This document shows, one piece after another, positions 1-12,502 of a stretch of 64,000 nucleotides of DNA. How positions within the stretch are numbered: position 1 is the first letter of the stretch; the number at the start of each line of letters is the position of its first letter. A program made the position numbers and the translations under genes. The notes under the pieces are model-generated. The model did not search any database. It worked only from the letters and a program-made list of their open reading frames with translations, and had not been told where the DNA came from. Location of the stretch: the NCBI GenBank assembly GCA_037043235.1, contig JAWRVZ010000629.1:59895-123894 (forward strand), written 5' to 3'. The DNA is from Rhodeus uyekii (Eukaryota; Chordata; Actinopteri; Cypriniformes; Acheilognathidae).

Positions 1-316
1 TTTCACTTTTTCATATCTCCAGACCACTAGGGGGCAGAGCGCCAAATCTCTGCAAGTAGCCTCAGACCATCATTGCCATAACACACACCAAGTTTGGTCA
101 GAATATGCTAATGCGCTGCAAAGATATAGCCTCGCTTTCATTTCTGCGGCCATTTTGTCGAATTCTTTTGCAAGTTATTCGTAAACGGTTTGACGAATCA
201 ACTTTCTTTTAATAACTTTTTGTCAGAATGGTCTGGAGATGATGTGGTTCAATTTTCGTGAAAATCGGACAAACGGCCTAGGAGGAGTTCAAAAAAGTTG
301 GTTTTTCGTAAAATTC

Positions 317-355
317 AAAATGGCGGGAAAATTTTCATGACGGAAAATGACGTCA
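317..355 (+). promoter_or_regulatory. ATGGCGGGAAAA + TGACGTCA cluster (representative, once per A unit)
   Basis: AAAATGGCGGGAAAA (YY1/E2F-like words) is followed within about 20 bp by the perfect CRE/ATF palindrome TGACGTCA at 348-355. The same pair recurs once in each A unit, short or long. The matching place in B units reads GACGGAAATGAAATCGG and lacks the palindrome. Factor binding is inferred from motifs only. Confidence 0.45.
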
Positions 356-460
356 TAGGGTGCAATCGAATCGTCTTGAGCCAAGGAATCAGTGGACGAA
401 ATAATTTTGTTTCTAGGACATACGGTTCAAGAGTTATTTACGTAAACGTGAGTGCAACTT

Positions 461-479
461 TGGACAGTTGGTGGCGCTA
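461..479 (+). promoter_or_regulatory. CTCF-like word, A-unit class 3 (representative)
   Basis: TGGACAGTTGGTGGCGCTA matches 17 of 19 positions of the CTCF core consensus. It recurs near the right end of each A unit, a little upstream of the AAT run. Confidence 0.35.
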
Positions 480-738
480 GAGACATTGAGTTAGAGACTT
501 CAAATTAGCTATGGTCAATGATTGGCTTGTCCTCTTTCAGTGTGCCAATTTTCATCATTTTCCCGCAAACGGTTCTATGGGCTGCCATAGACTTCCATGG
601 CGGAAGAAGTAAGAATAATAATAATAAAGAACCGGAACAGAAACAATAGGTGCCTTCGCACCTTCGGTGCTTGGCCCCTAATAAGAACGAGAACGATTAC
701 AATAGGTGCCTCCGCACCTTCGGTGCTTGGCCCCTAAA

Positions 739-1853
739 TATAGCTGCTAGCAGCCATCACGGGGCCAAGCGCAAGGAGGGCATTAAATGTCATGCCGACA
801 TGGCTGGCATCATCAGACCAACGGCAGTAAGAATCTAAAGACACTTCAATATGACTTAAGTCTAAATGGCTGAAAAATCAACAATACGGTCTTTAGTAAT
901 TCGATTTAATGATTTATCACGTTCAACCAACAGGCAGCGCTGTAACCAAATTGTAGTGTCAATTCATGTGGTACATTGAGAGTGTGGTGACATTGACACA
1001 TGCAAAGTTTGCTTTCAATTGGGTAAACCATTGCTGACAGAGCACTAAAGTCATGTGTTTGTTAAACATAGCATCTTATAAGAAAAATCGAAATGGCAGA
1101 CGCTCAAAATGGCCGATATGGGAAAATTTGGTATCACAGGACTCGGCATGACCCACTGGATCTAAAGAGACCAGTTTCATGATTTTTGGCCAAAGGGTTC
1201 AGAAGTTATAAGCAAAAAAGTCAGTTTTTTATTATCTCCTGACCACTAGGGGGCAGAGCGCCAAAACTCTGCAGGTAGCCTCAGACCATGATTGACATAA
1301 TACACACCTAGTTTGGTCAGAAAAGGCTAATGCCTTGCGGAGATAAAGCCTCACTTTCATTTTGGCGACTTTTACCTCAGATTCTTTCGCGAGTTATTCG
1401 TAAACGGTTTGGCGAGTCAACTTTCTTTATATATCGTTTTGTCCACATTGTCTGGAGATGATATGGTTCAATTTTCGTGAACATCGGACAAACGGCCTAG
1501 GAGGAGTTCGAAAAAGTAGGTTTTTCATAAAATTCAAAATGGCGGGAAAATTTTCATGACGGAAAATGACGTCATAGGGTGCAATCGAATCGTCTTGAGC
1601 CAAGGAATCAGTGGACGAAAGAATTTTGTTTCTAGGACATACGGTTCAAAAGTTATTTACGTAAACGTGAGTGCAACTTTGGACAGTTGGTGGCGCTATA
1701 GAGATTGAGTTAGAGACTTCAATTTTGCTATGGTCAAAGATTGGACTGTCCTTTATGAGTGTGCCAACTTTTTTTCATTTTCCCGCTTACGGTTCTATGG
1801 GCTGTCATAGACTTCAATGGCAGAAGAAGAAGAATAATAATAATAATAATAAA
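739..1853 (+). repeat. Array unit 1, family A short
   Basis: About 1115 bp from TATAGCTGCTAGCAGC to an AAT run. It has no 3' hairpin module: the AAT run passes directly into the next unit's start. Confidence 0.8.
1240..1258 (+). promoter_or_regulatory. CTCF-like word, A-unit class 1 (representative)
   Basis: TGACCACTAGGGGGCAGAG matches 18 of 19 positions of the CTCF core consensus YGRCCASYAGRKGGCRSYR. It occurs once in short and twice in long A units, about 40 copies in the array by hand count, all on the + strand. Confidence 0.5.
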
Positions 1854-3793
1854 TATAGCTGCTAGCAGCCATCACGGGGCCAAGCGCAAGGAGAGCATTA
1901 AATGTCATGCCGACATGGCTGGCATCATCAGACCAACGGCAGTAAGAATCTAAAGACATTTCAATATGACTTAAGTCTAAATGGCTGAAAAATCAACAAT
2001 ACGGTCTTTAGTATTTCGATTTAATGGTTTATCACATTCAATCAACAGGCAGCGCTGTAACCAAATTGTAGTGTCAATTCATGTGGTACATTGAGAGTGT
2101 GGTGACATTGACACATGCAAAGTTTGCTTTCAATTGGGTAAACCATTGCTGACAGAGCACTAAAGTCATGTGTTTGTTAAACATAGCATCTTATAAGAAA
2201 AATCGAAATGGCAGACGCTCAAAATGGCCGATATGGGAAAATTTGGTATCACAGGACTCGGCATGACCCACTGGATCTAAAGACAGCAGTTTCATGATTT
2301 TTAGACAAAGCGTTCAGGAGTTATAATCAAAAATGTCAGTTTTTTAATATCTCCTGACCACTAGGGGGCAGAGCGCCAAAACTCTGCAGGTAGCCTCAGA
2401 CCATGATTGACATAACACACACCTAGTTTGGTCAGAAAACGCTAATGCGTTGCGGAGATAAAGCCTCAATTTCATTTTTGCGACCATTACGTCGGATTCT
2501 TTCGCGAGTTATTCGTAAACGGTTTGACATATCAACTTTCTTTGGATAACTTTTTGTTATGATGGTCTGGAGATGATGTGGTTTAATTTTGGTGAAAATT
2601 GGACAAACGGTCTGGGAGGAGTTCGAAAAAGTAGGTTTTTAAAGAAAAACAACATGGTGGACAAGAAGTTTGGCCGACTATGACAAATTTGGTATCTGTG
2701 TTCTCGGTTTGACCCAAGGAACGTATAAAGATAATTTGTTTTACCATAGGTTAACGCACTCAAAAGTTATTAGCATATTTGTAAATTTGGTTATAATTTT
2801 TGACCACAAGGGGGTGCTGCCTCGAAACTTTTTGAGTCGTATCAAGGTTAGGTGCCGAAGACACATATTGAGTTTCGTAACGATACGCCAATATCTTTGT
2901 TAAATATAGCAATTTATGACAATATTAAAAATGGCCGACGCTCAAAATGGCCGATATGGGAAAATTTGGTATCACACGACTCGGCATGATGCACTGAATC
3001 TAAAGAGACCAGTTTTATTATTTTTGGCCAAAGCGTTCAGAAGTTATAAGCAAATATTTAACTTTTTCATATCTCCTGACCACTAGGGGGCACAGCGCCA
3101 AAACTCTGCAGGTAGCCTCAGATCATGATTGACATAACACACACCTAGTTTGGTCAGAAAACGCTAATGCGTTGCGGAGATAAAGCCTCAACTTCATTTT
3201 TGCGACCATTACGTTGGATTCTTTCGCGAGTTATTCGTAAACGGTTTGACATATCAACTTTCTTTGGATAACTTTTTGTCCACATGGTCTGGAGATGATG
3301 TGGTTCAATTTTCGTTGAAATCGGAAAAACGGCCTAGGAGGAGTTCGAAAAAGTAGGTTTTTCATAAAATTCAAAATGGCGGGAAAAATTTCATGACGGA
3401 AAATGACGTCATAGGGTGCAATCGAATCGTCTTGAGCCAAGGAATCAGTGGACATAAGAATTTTGTTTCTAGGTCATACGGTTCAAAAGTTATTAGCATA
3501 AACGTTAGTTCAACTTTGGACAGTTGGTGGCGCTAGAGATATTGAGTTAGAGACTTCAAATTTGTTATGGTCAATGATTGGACTGTCTTTAATGAGTGTG
3601 CCAACTTTTTTTCATTTTCCCGCTTACGGTTCTATGGGATGTCATAGACTCCCATGGCGGAAGAAGATGAAGAATAATAATAAGAACCGGAACAGAAACA
3701 ATAGGTGCCTTCGCACCTTCGGTGCTTGGCCCCTAATAAGAACCGGAACAAAAACAATAGGTGCCTCCGCACCTTCGGTGCTTGGCCCCTAAA
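1854..3793 (+). repeat. Array unit 2, family A long
   Basis: About 1940 bp. It contains two CCACTAGGGGGC words about 720 bp apart, so it carries the extra internal block of long units. Two 3' hairpin modules (about 3681-3792) end in CCCCTAA. Confidence 0.8.
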
Positions 3794-5618
3794 TATAGCT
3801 GCTAGCAGCCATCACGGGGCCAAGCGCAAGGAGGGCATTAAATGTCATGCCGACATGGCTGGCATCATCAGACCAACGGCAGTAAGAATCTAAAGACATT
3901 TCAATATGCCTTAAGTCTAAATGGCTGAAAAATCAACAATACGGTCTTTAGTAATTCGATTTAATGGTTTATCACATTCAACCAACAGGCAGCGCTGTAA
4001 CCAAATTGTAGTGTCAATTCATGTGGTACATTGAGAGTGTGGTGACATTGACACATGCAAAGTTTGCTTTCAATTGTGTAAACCATTGCTGACAGAGCAC
4101 TAAAGTCATGTGTTTGTTAAACATAGAATCTTATAAGAAAAATCGAAATGGCAGACGCTCAAAATGGCCGATATGGGAAAATTTGGTATCACAGGACTCG
4201 GCATGACCCACTGGATCTAAAGAGACCAGTTTCACAATTTTTGGCCAAAGGGTTCAGGAGTTATAATCAAAAAAGTCAGTTTTTTAATATCTCCTGACCA
4301 CTAGGGGGCAGAGCGCCAAAACTCTGCAGGTAGCCTCAGACCATGATTGACATAACACACACCTAGTTTGGTCAGAAAACGCTAATGCGTTGCGGAGATA
4401 AAGCCTCAATTTCAATTTTGCGACCATTACGTCGGATTCTTTCGCAAGTTATTCGTAAACGGTTTGACATATCAACTTTCTTTGGATAACTTTTTGTCAG
4501 GATGGTCTGGAGATGATGTGGTTCAATTTTGGTGAAAATTGGACAAACGGTCTGGGAGGAGTTCGAAAAAGTAGGTTTTTAAAGAAAAATAACATGGCAA
4601 ATCGGAGGTTTGGCCGAATATGACATATTTGGTATCTATGGTCTCGGCTTGACCCAATGAACACATTAAGACCATTTGTTTTACAATAGGTTAACGTCAT
4701 CAAAAGTTATTAGCATATTTGTAAATTTGGTTATAACTTTTGACCACAAGGTGGCGCTGCCCCCAACCTTTTTGTGCCGTATCAAGGTTAGGTGCCGAAG
4801 ACACATATTGAGTTTCGTAACGATATGCCAATCCATTTGTTAAATATAGCAATTTATGACAATATTCAAAATGGCCGACGCTCTAAATGGCCGATATGGG
4901 AAAATTTGGTATCGCACGACTCGGCATGATGCACTGAATCTAACGAGACCAGTTTTATGATTTTTGGACAAAGCGTTCAGGAGTTGTAAGGAAAAATGTC
5001 ACTTTTTCATATCTCCTGACCACTAGGGGGCACCGCGCCAAAACTCTGCAGGTAGCCTCAGACCATGATTGACATAACACACACCGAGTTTGGTCAGAAA
5101 ACGCTAATGCGTTGTGGAGATAGAGCCTCAAGTTCATTTTTGCGATCACTACGTCGGATTCTTTCGTGAGTTATTCATAAACGGTTTGACATTTCAACTT
5201 TCTTTGGATAACTTTTTGTCACCATGGTCTGGAGATGATGTGGTTCAATTTTAATGAAAATCGGACAAACGGCCTAGGAGGAGTTCGAAAAAGTAGGTTT
5301 TTCATAAAATTCAAAATGGCGGGAAAATATTCATGACGGAAAATGACGTCATAGGGTGCAATCGAATCGTCTTGAGCCAAGGAATCAGTGGACATAAGAA
5401 TTTTGTTTCTAGGTCATACGGTTCAAAAGTTATTAGCATAAACGTTAGTTCAACTTTGGACAGTTGGTGGCGCTAGAGATATTGAGTTAGAGACTTCAAA
5501 TTTGTTATGGTCAATGATTGGACTGTCTTTAATGAGTGTGCCAACTTTTTTTCATTTTCCCGCTTACGGTTCTATGGGCTGTCATAGACTCCCATGGCGG
5601 AAGAAGATGAAGAATAAA
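3794..5618 (+). repeat. Array unit 3, family A long
   Basis: About 1825 bp, long type. It ends in a GAAGATGAAGAATAA run with no 3' hairpin module. Its internal block is diverged (for example the ACATGGCAAATCGGAGG stretch near 4590) and shares that variant with unit 30. Confidence 0.8.
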
Positions 5619-7443
5619 TATAGCTGCTAGCAGCCATCACGGGGCCAAGCGCAAGGAGGTCATTAAATGTCATGCCGACATGGCTGGCATCATCAGACCA
5701 ACGGCAGTAAGAATCTAAAGACACTTCAATATGACTTAAGTCTAAATGGCTGAAAAATCAACAACACGGTCTTTAGTAATTCGATTTAATGGTTTATCAC
5801 GTTCAACCAACAGGCAGCGCTGTAACCAAATTGTAGTGTCAATTCATGTGGTACATTGAGAGTGTGGTGACATTGACACATGCAAAGTTTGCTTTCAATT
5901 GGGTAAACCATTGCTGACAGAGCACTAAAGTCATGTGTTTGTTAAACATAGCATCTTATAAGAAAAATCGAAATGGCAGACGCTCAAAATGGCCGATATG
6001 GGAAAATTTGGTATCACAGGGCTCGGCATGACCCACTGGATCTAAAGACAGCAGTTTCATGATTTTTAGACAAAGCGTTCAGGAGTTATAATCAAAAATG
6101 TCAGTTTTTTAATATCTCCTGACCACTAGGGGGCAGAGCGCCAAAACTCGGCAGGTAGCCTCAGATCATGATTGACATAACACACACCTAGTTTGGTCAG
6201 AAAACACTAATGCGTTGCGGAGATAAAGCCTCAATTTCATTTTTGCGACCATTACGTCGGATTCTTTCGCGAGTTATTCGTAAACGGTTTGACATATCAA
6301 CTTTCTTTGGATAACTTTTTGTCAGGATGGTCTGGAGATGATGTGGTTTAATTTTGGTGAAAATTGGACAAACGGTCTGGGAGGAGTTCGAAAAAGTAGG
6401 TTTTTAAAGAAAAACAACATGGTGGACAAGAAGTTTGGCCGACTATGACAAATTTGGTATCTATGTTCTTGGTTTGACCCAAGGAACGTATAAAGATAAT
6501 TTGTTTTACCATAGGTTAACGCACTCAAAAGTTATTAGCATATTTGTAAATTTGGTTATAATTTTTGACCACAAGGGGGTGCTGCCTCGAAACTTTTTGA
6601 GTCGTATCAAGGTTAGGTGCCGAAGACACATATTGAGTTTCGTAATGATACGCCAATATCTTTGTTAAATATAGCAATTTATGACAATATTCAAAATGGC
6701 CGACGCTCAAAATGGCCGATATGGGAAAATTTGGTATCGCACGACTCGGCATGATGCACTGAATCTAAAGAGACCAGTTTTATTATTTTTGGCCAAAGCG
6801 TTCAGAAGTTATAAGCAAATATTTAACTTTTTCATATCTCCTGACCACTAGGGGGCACAGCGCCAAAACTCTGCAGGTAGCCTCAGATCATGATTGACAT
6901 AACACACACCGAGTTTGGTCAGAAAACGCTAATGCGTTGCGGAGATAAAGCCTCAATTTCATTTTTGCGACCATTACGTCGGATTCTTTCGCGAGTTATT
7001 CGTAAACTGTTTGACATATCAACTTTCTTTGGATAACTTTTTGTCCACATGGTCTGGAGATGATGTGGTTCAATTTTCGTTGAAATCGGACAAACGGCCT
7101 AGGAGGAGTTCGAAAAAGTAGGTTTTTCATAAAATTCAAAATGGCGGGAAAAATTTCATGACGGAAAATGACGTCATAGGGTGCAATCGAATCGTCTTGA
7201 GCCAAGGAATCAGTGGACATAAGAATTTTGTTTCTAGGTCATACGGTTCAAAAGTTATTAGCATAAACGTTAGTTCAACTTTGGACAGTTGGTGGCGCTA
7301 GAGATATTGAGTTAGAGACTTCAAATTTGTTATGGTCAATGATTGGACTGTCTTTAATGAGTGTGCCAACTTTTTTTCATTTTCCCGCTTACGGTTCTAT
7401 GGGCTGTCATAGACTCCCATGGCGGAAGAAGATGAAGAATAAA
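5619..7443 (+). repeat. Array unit 4, family A long
   Basis: 1825 bp and without a 3' module. It shares private variants (GGAGGTCATT, CAACACGGTC) and exact length with unit 16 (25,813-27,637), so the two are recent copies of one another. Confidence 0.8.
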
Positions 7444-8664
7444 TATAGCTGCTAGCAGCCATCACGGGGCCAAGCGCAAGGAGGGCATTAAATGTCATGC
7501 CGACATGACTGGCATCATCAGACCAACGGCAGTAAAAATCTAAAGACATTTCAATATGGCTTAAGTCTAAATGGCTGAAAAACCAACAATACGGTCTTTA
7601 GCAATTCGATTTAATGGTTTATCGCATTCAACCAACAGGCAGCGCTGTAACCAAATTGTAGTGTGTGGTACATTGAGAGTGTGGTGACATTGACACATGC
7701 AAAGTTTGCTTTCAATTGGGTAAACCATTGCTGACAGAGCACTAAAGTCATGTGTTTGTTAAACATAGCATCTTATAAGAAAAATCGAAATGGCAGACGC
7801 TCAAAATGGCCGATATGGGAATATTTGGTATCATAGGACTCGGCATGACCCACTGGATCTAAAGAGACCAGTTTCATGATTTTTGGCCAAAGGGTTCAGA
7901 AGTTATAAGCAAAAAAGTCAGTTTTTGATAACTCCTGACCACTAGGGGGCACAGCGCCAAAACTCTGCAGGTAGCCTCAAACCATGATTGACATAACACA
8001 CACCTAGTTTGGTCAGAAAAGGCTAATGCATTGGGGAGATAAAGCCTCAATTTCATTTTGGCGACTTTTACCTCAGATTCTTTCACAAGTTATTCGTAAA
8101 CGGTTTGACGAATCAACTTTGTTTATATATCGTTTTGTCCACATTGTCAGGAGATGATGTGGTTCAATTTTCGTGAACATCGGACGAACGGCCTAGGAGG
8201 AGTTCGACAAAGTAGGTTTTTCATAAAATTCAAAATGGCGGGAAAATTTTCATGACGGAAAATGACGTCATAGGGTGCAATCGAATCGTCTTGAGCCAAG
8301 GAATCAGTGGACAAAAGAATTTTGTTTCTAGGACATACGGTTCAAAAGTTATTTACGTAAACGTGAGTGCAACTTTGGACAGTTGGTGGCGGTAGAGAGA
8401 TTGAGTTAGAGACTTCAATTTTGCTATGGTCAATGATTAGACTCTCCTTTATGAGTGTGCCAACTTTTTTTCATTTTCCCGCTTACGGTTCTATGGGCTG
8501 TCATAGACTTCAATGGCAGAAGAAGAATAATAATAATAATAATAATAAGAACCGGAACAAAAACAATAGGTGCCTCCGCACCTTCGGTGCTTGGCCCCTA
8601 ATAATAAGAACCGGAACAGAAACAATAGGTGCCTTCGCACCTTCGGTGCTTGGCCCCTAATAAA
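7444..8664 (+). repeat. Array unit 5, family A short
   Basis: About 1221 bp with two 3' hairpin modules (about 8546-8663). It shares the short deletion GTAGTGTGTGGTAC with units 15 and 30, which marks a subfamily. Confidence 0.8.
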
Positions 8665-10217
8665 TATAGCTGCAAGCAGCAATGACGGGGCCAAGCACAA
8701 ACAGGGCATTGATGTGGCTGGCAGCAAAAGACCAATTGCAGTAAATGCATTTTAAGATGATTTTAGGCTAAATGGCTGAAAAATCATTAATACAGACACT
8801 GTAATTTGATTTAATAGTTTATCGCTTTGGACCAATAGATGGCGCTGTGTCCGAATTGTTAGAATGTGGTCCGAGTAATGTCACAATGAAATGTGCAAAG
8901 TTTGGTGTTATTTGGACAAAACATTACTGACATAGAGCATTAAAGTCATTTTCTCATCACTACCTCAAATTTGTAATTGTGGTATACGAAAACGGTTTTG
9001 TCTATTGACACGAAATCCATAACTTTTTGTCAACACAGTCTGAAGATGATACGATTTGATTTTGGTGAAAATCGGACAAACGGTCTGGGAGGAGTTAGAA
9101 AAAGTAGGTTTTTGAAGAAAACAACATGGCAGACAGGAAATTTAGGCAAACTATGTCAAATTTGGTATCTGTGTTCTCGGCGTGACCCAAGGAACATAAT
9201 AAGATAATTTGTTTTAAAATAGCTTAATGTAATCAAAAGTTATTAGCATTCTTGTAAATTTTGTTATAACTTTTGACCACAAGGTGGCGCTGCCCCGAAA
9301 CTTTTGGTGTAGATTCAAATCAAGGTCCCAAAGACACATATTGAGTTTCGTAATGATACGCCAATGCGTTTGTAAAATATAGCATTTTACGACAAATTTC
9401 AAAATGGCCGACACCCAAAATGGCCGATATGAGAAAATTTGGTATCGCATGACTCAGCATGATGCCCTAAATCTAAAGAGACCAGTTTTATGATTTTTGA
9501 ACAAAATGTTCAGAAGTTATGAGCAAAAAACTCACTTTTTTATATCTCCTGACCACTAGGGGGCAGTGCGCCAAAACTCTGCACGTAGCCTCAGATCATG
9601 ACTACTATGACAGACACAAAGTTTGGTCATAATACGCAAATGCGTTGCGGAGATATAGCCTCAAGTTCATTTTTGCGGCAAATTCGTTGAATTCTTTCGC
9701 AAGTTATTCGTAAACGGTTTGATCAATCAACTTGATTTCCATAACTTTTTGTCTCCATAGTCTGGAGATGATGTGGTTCAATTTTTGTGAGAATCGGACA
9801 AACGGCCTAGGAGGAGTTCAACAAAGTAGGTTTTTCATAAAACTCAAAATTGCGGAAAAATTTTCATGACGGAAAATGACGTCATAGGGTGCAATCGAAT
9901 CAGCATGAGCCAAGGAATCAGTGGACGAAGGAATTTTGTTTCTAGCTCTTATGGTTCAAGAGTTATTAGCATAAATGTAAGTGTAAATTTGGACAGTTGG
10001 TGGCGCTAGAGGGATTGAGGTAGAGACTCCAAAATTGGTGTGGTCAATGATTGGACTGTCCTCTATGAGTGTGCCAAATTTCATCATTTTCCCGCATTCG
10101 GTTCTATGGGCTGCCATTGACTTGTGGGTGGAAGAAGAAGCGGAAGAATAATAATAATAAGAACGAGAACGGATACAATAGGTGCCTCCGCACCTTCGGT
10201 GCTTGGCCCCTAATAAA
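8665..10217 (+). repeat. Array unit 6, diverged family A member
   Basis: About 1553 bp and the most diverged A unit. The 5' end reads GCTGCAAGCAGC and GGGGCCAAGCAC, which extends the match to its own 3' end by two bases. It has one 3' module. It keeps a better CTCF-like word (8829-8847) at a place where other A units are degenerate, so it may be an older form. Confidence 0.75.
8829..8847 (+). promoter_or_regulatory. CTCF-like word in diverged unit 6
   Basis: GGACCAATAGATGGCGCTG matches 17 of 19 consensus positions. The equivalent place in ordinary A units reads CAACCAACAGGCAGCGCTG (15 of 19), so the word is better preserved in the diverged unit. Confidence 0.35.
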
Positions 10218-11337
10218 TATAGCTGCTAGCAGCCATCACGGGGCCAAGCGCAAGGAGGGCATTAAATGTCATGCCGACATGGCTGGCATCATCAGACCAA
10301 CGGCAGTAATCATCTAAAGACATTTCAATATGACTTAAGTCTAAATGGCTGAAAAATCAACAATACGGTCTTTAGTAATTCGATTTAATGGTTTATCACA
10401 TTCAACCAACAGGCAGCGCTGTAACCACATTGATGTGTCAATTCATGTGGTACATTGAGAGTGTGGTGACATTGACACATGCAAAGTTTGCTTTCAATTG
10501 GGTAAACCATTGCTGACAGAGCACTAAAGTCATGTGTTTGTTAAACATAGCATCTTATAAGAAAAATCGAAATGGCAGACGCTCAAAATGGCCGATATGG
10601 GAAAATTTGGTATCACAGGACTCGGCATGACCCACTGGATCTAAAGAGACCAGTTTCATGATGTTTGGACAAAGCGTTCAGGAGTTATAATCAAAAACGA
10701 CAGTTTTTCATATCTCCTGACCACTAGGGGGCAGAGCGCCAAAACTCTGCAGGTAGCCTCAGACCATAATTGACATAACACACACCTAGTTTGGTCAGAA
10801 AAGGCAAATGCATTACGGAGATAAAGCCTCAATTTCATTTTAGCGACTATTACCTCAGATTCTTTTGTGAGTTATTCGTAAATGGTTTGACGAATCAACT
10901 TCCTTTATATATCGTTTTGTCCACATTGTCTGGAGATGATGTGGTGCAATTTTCGTGAAAATCGGACGAACGGCCTAGGAGGAGTTCGAAAAAGTAGGTT
11001 TTTCATAAAATTCAAAATGGCGGGAAAATTTTCATGACGGAAAATGACGTCATAGGGTGCAATCGAATCGTCTTGAGCCAAGGAATCAGTGGACAAAAGA
11101 ATTTTGTTTCTAGGACATACGGTTCAAAAGATATTTACGTAAACGTGAGTGCAACTTTGGAGAGTTGGTGGCGCTATAGAGATTGAGTTAGAGACTTCAA
11201 TTTTGCTATGGTCAATGATTGGACTGTCCTTTATGAGTGTGCCAACTTTTTTTCATTTTCCCGCTTACGGTTCTATGGGCTGTCATAGACTTCAATGGCA
11301 GAAGAAAAAGAATAATAATAATAATAATAATAATAAA
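10218..11337 (+). repeat. Array unit 7, family A short
   Basis: About 1120 bp, ending in an AAT run without a 3' hairpin module. Confidence 0.8.
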
Positions 11338-12502
11338 TATAGCTGCTAGCAGCCATCACGGGGCCAAGCGCAAGGAGGGCATTACATGTTATGCCGACAT
11401 GGCTTGCATCATCAGACCAACGGCAGTAAGAATCTAAAGACATTTCAATATGACTTAAGTCTAAATGGCTGAAAAATCAACAATACGGTCTTTAGTATTT
11501 CGATTTAATGGTTTATCACATTCAACCAACAGGCAGCGCTGTAACCAAATTGTAGTGTCAATTCATGTGGTACATTGAGAGTGTGGTGACTGACACATGC
11601 AAAGTTTGCTTTCAATTGGGTAAACCATTGCTGACAGAGCACTAAAGTCATGTGTTTGTTAAACTTAGCATCTTATAAGAAAAATCGAAATGGCAGACGC
11701 TCAAAATGGCCGATATGGGAATATTTGGTATCACAGGACTCGGCATGACCCACTGGATCTAAAGAGACCAGTTTCATGTTTTTTGGCCAAAGGGTTCAGA
11801 AGTTATAAGCAAAAAAGTCAGTTTTTCATAACTCCTGACCACTAGGGGGCAGAGCGCCAAAACTCTGCAGGTAGCCTCAGACCATGATTGACATAACACA
11901 CACCTAGTTTGGTCAGAAAAGACTAATGCATTGCGGAGATAAAGCCTCAGTTTCAATTTGGCGACTTTTACCTCGGATTCTTTCGCGAGTTATTCGTAAA
12001 CGGTTTGTCGAATCAACTTTCTTTATATATCGTTTTGTCCACATTGTCGGGAGATGATGTGGTTCAATTTTCGTGAAGATCGGACGAACGGCCTAGGAGG
12101 AGTTCGACAAAGTAGGTTTTTCATAAAATTCAAAATGGCGGGAAAATTTTCATGACGGAAAATGACGTCATAGGGTGCAATCGAATCGTCTTGAGCCAAG
12201 GAATCAGTGGACAAAAGAATTTTGTTTCTAGGACATACGGTTCAAAAGTTATTTACGTAAACGTGAGTGCAACTTTGGACGGTTGGTGGCGCTATAGAGA
12301 TTGAGTTAGAGACTTCAATTTTGCTATGGTCAATGATTGGACTCTCCTTTATGAGTGTGCCAACTTTTTTTCATTTTCCCGCTTACGGTTCTATGGGCTG
12401 TCATAGACTTCAATGGCAGAAGAAGAATAATAATAATAATAATAATAAGAACCGGAACAAAAACAATAGGTGCCTCCGCACCTTCGGTGCTTGGCCCCTA
12501 AA
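11338..12502 (+). repeat. Array unit 8, family A short
   Basis: About 1165 bp with one 3' module. Private variants (ACATGTTATGCC, GTGGTGACTGACAC, AAACTTAGC) are shared with units 17, 18 and 23, defining a four-member subgroup. Confidence 0.8.

Larger units (their letters stand above)
1..738 (+). repeat. Array unit 0, family A, 5' truncated by window edge
   Basis: The right part of an A unit. It has the CCACTAGGGGGC word near the start, an ATGGCGGGAAAA word near 320, TGACGTCA at 348-355, and two 3' hairpin modules (about 622-737) ending in CCCCTAA. The first module has the loop variant CTTC in place of CTCC. Confidence 0.8.
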
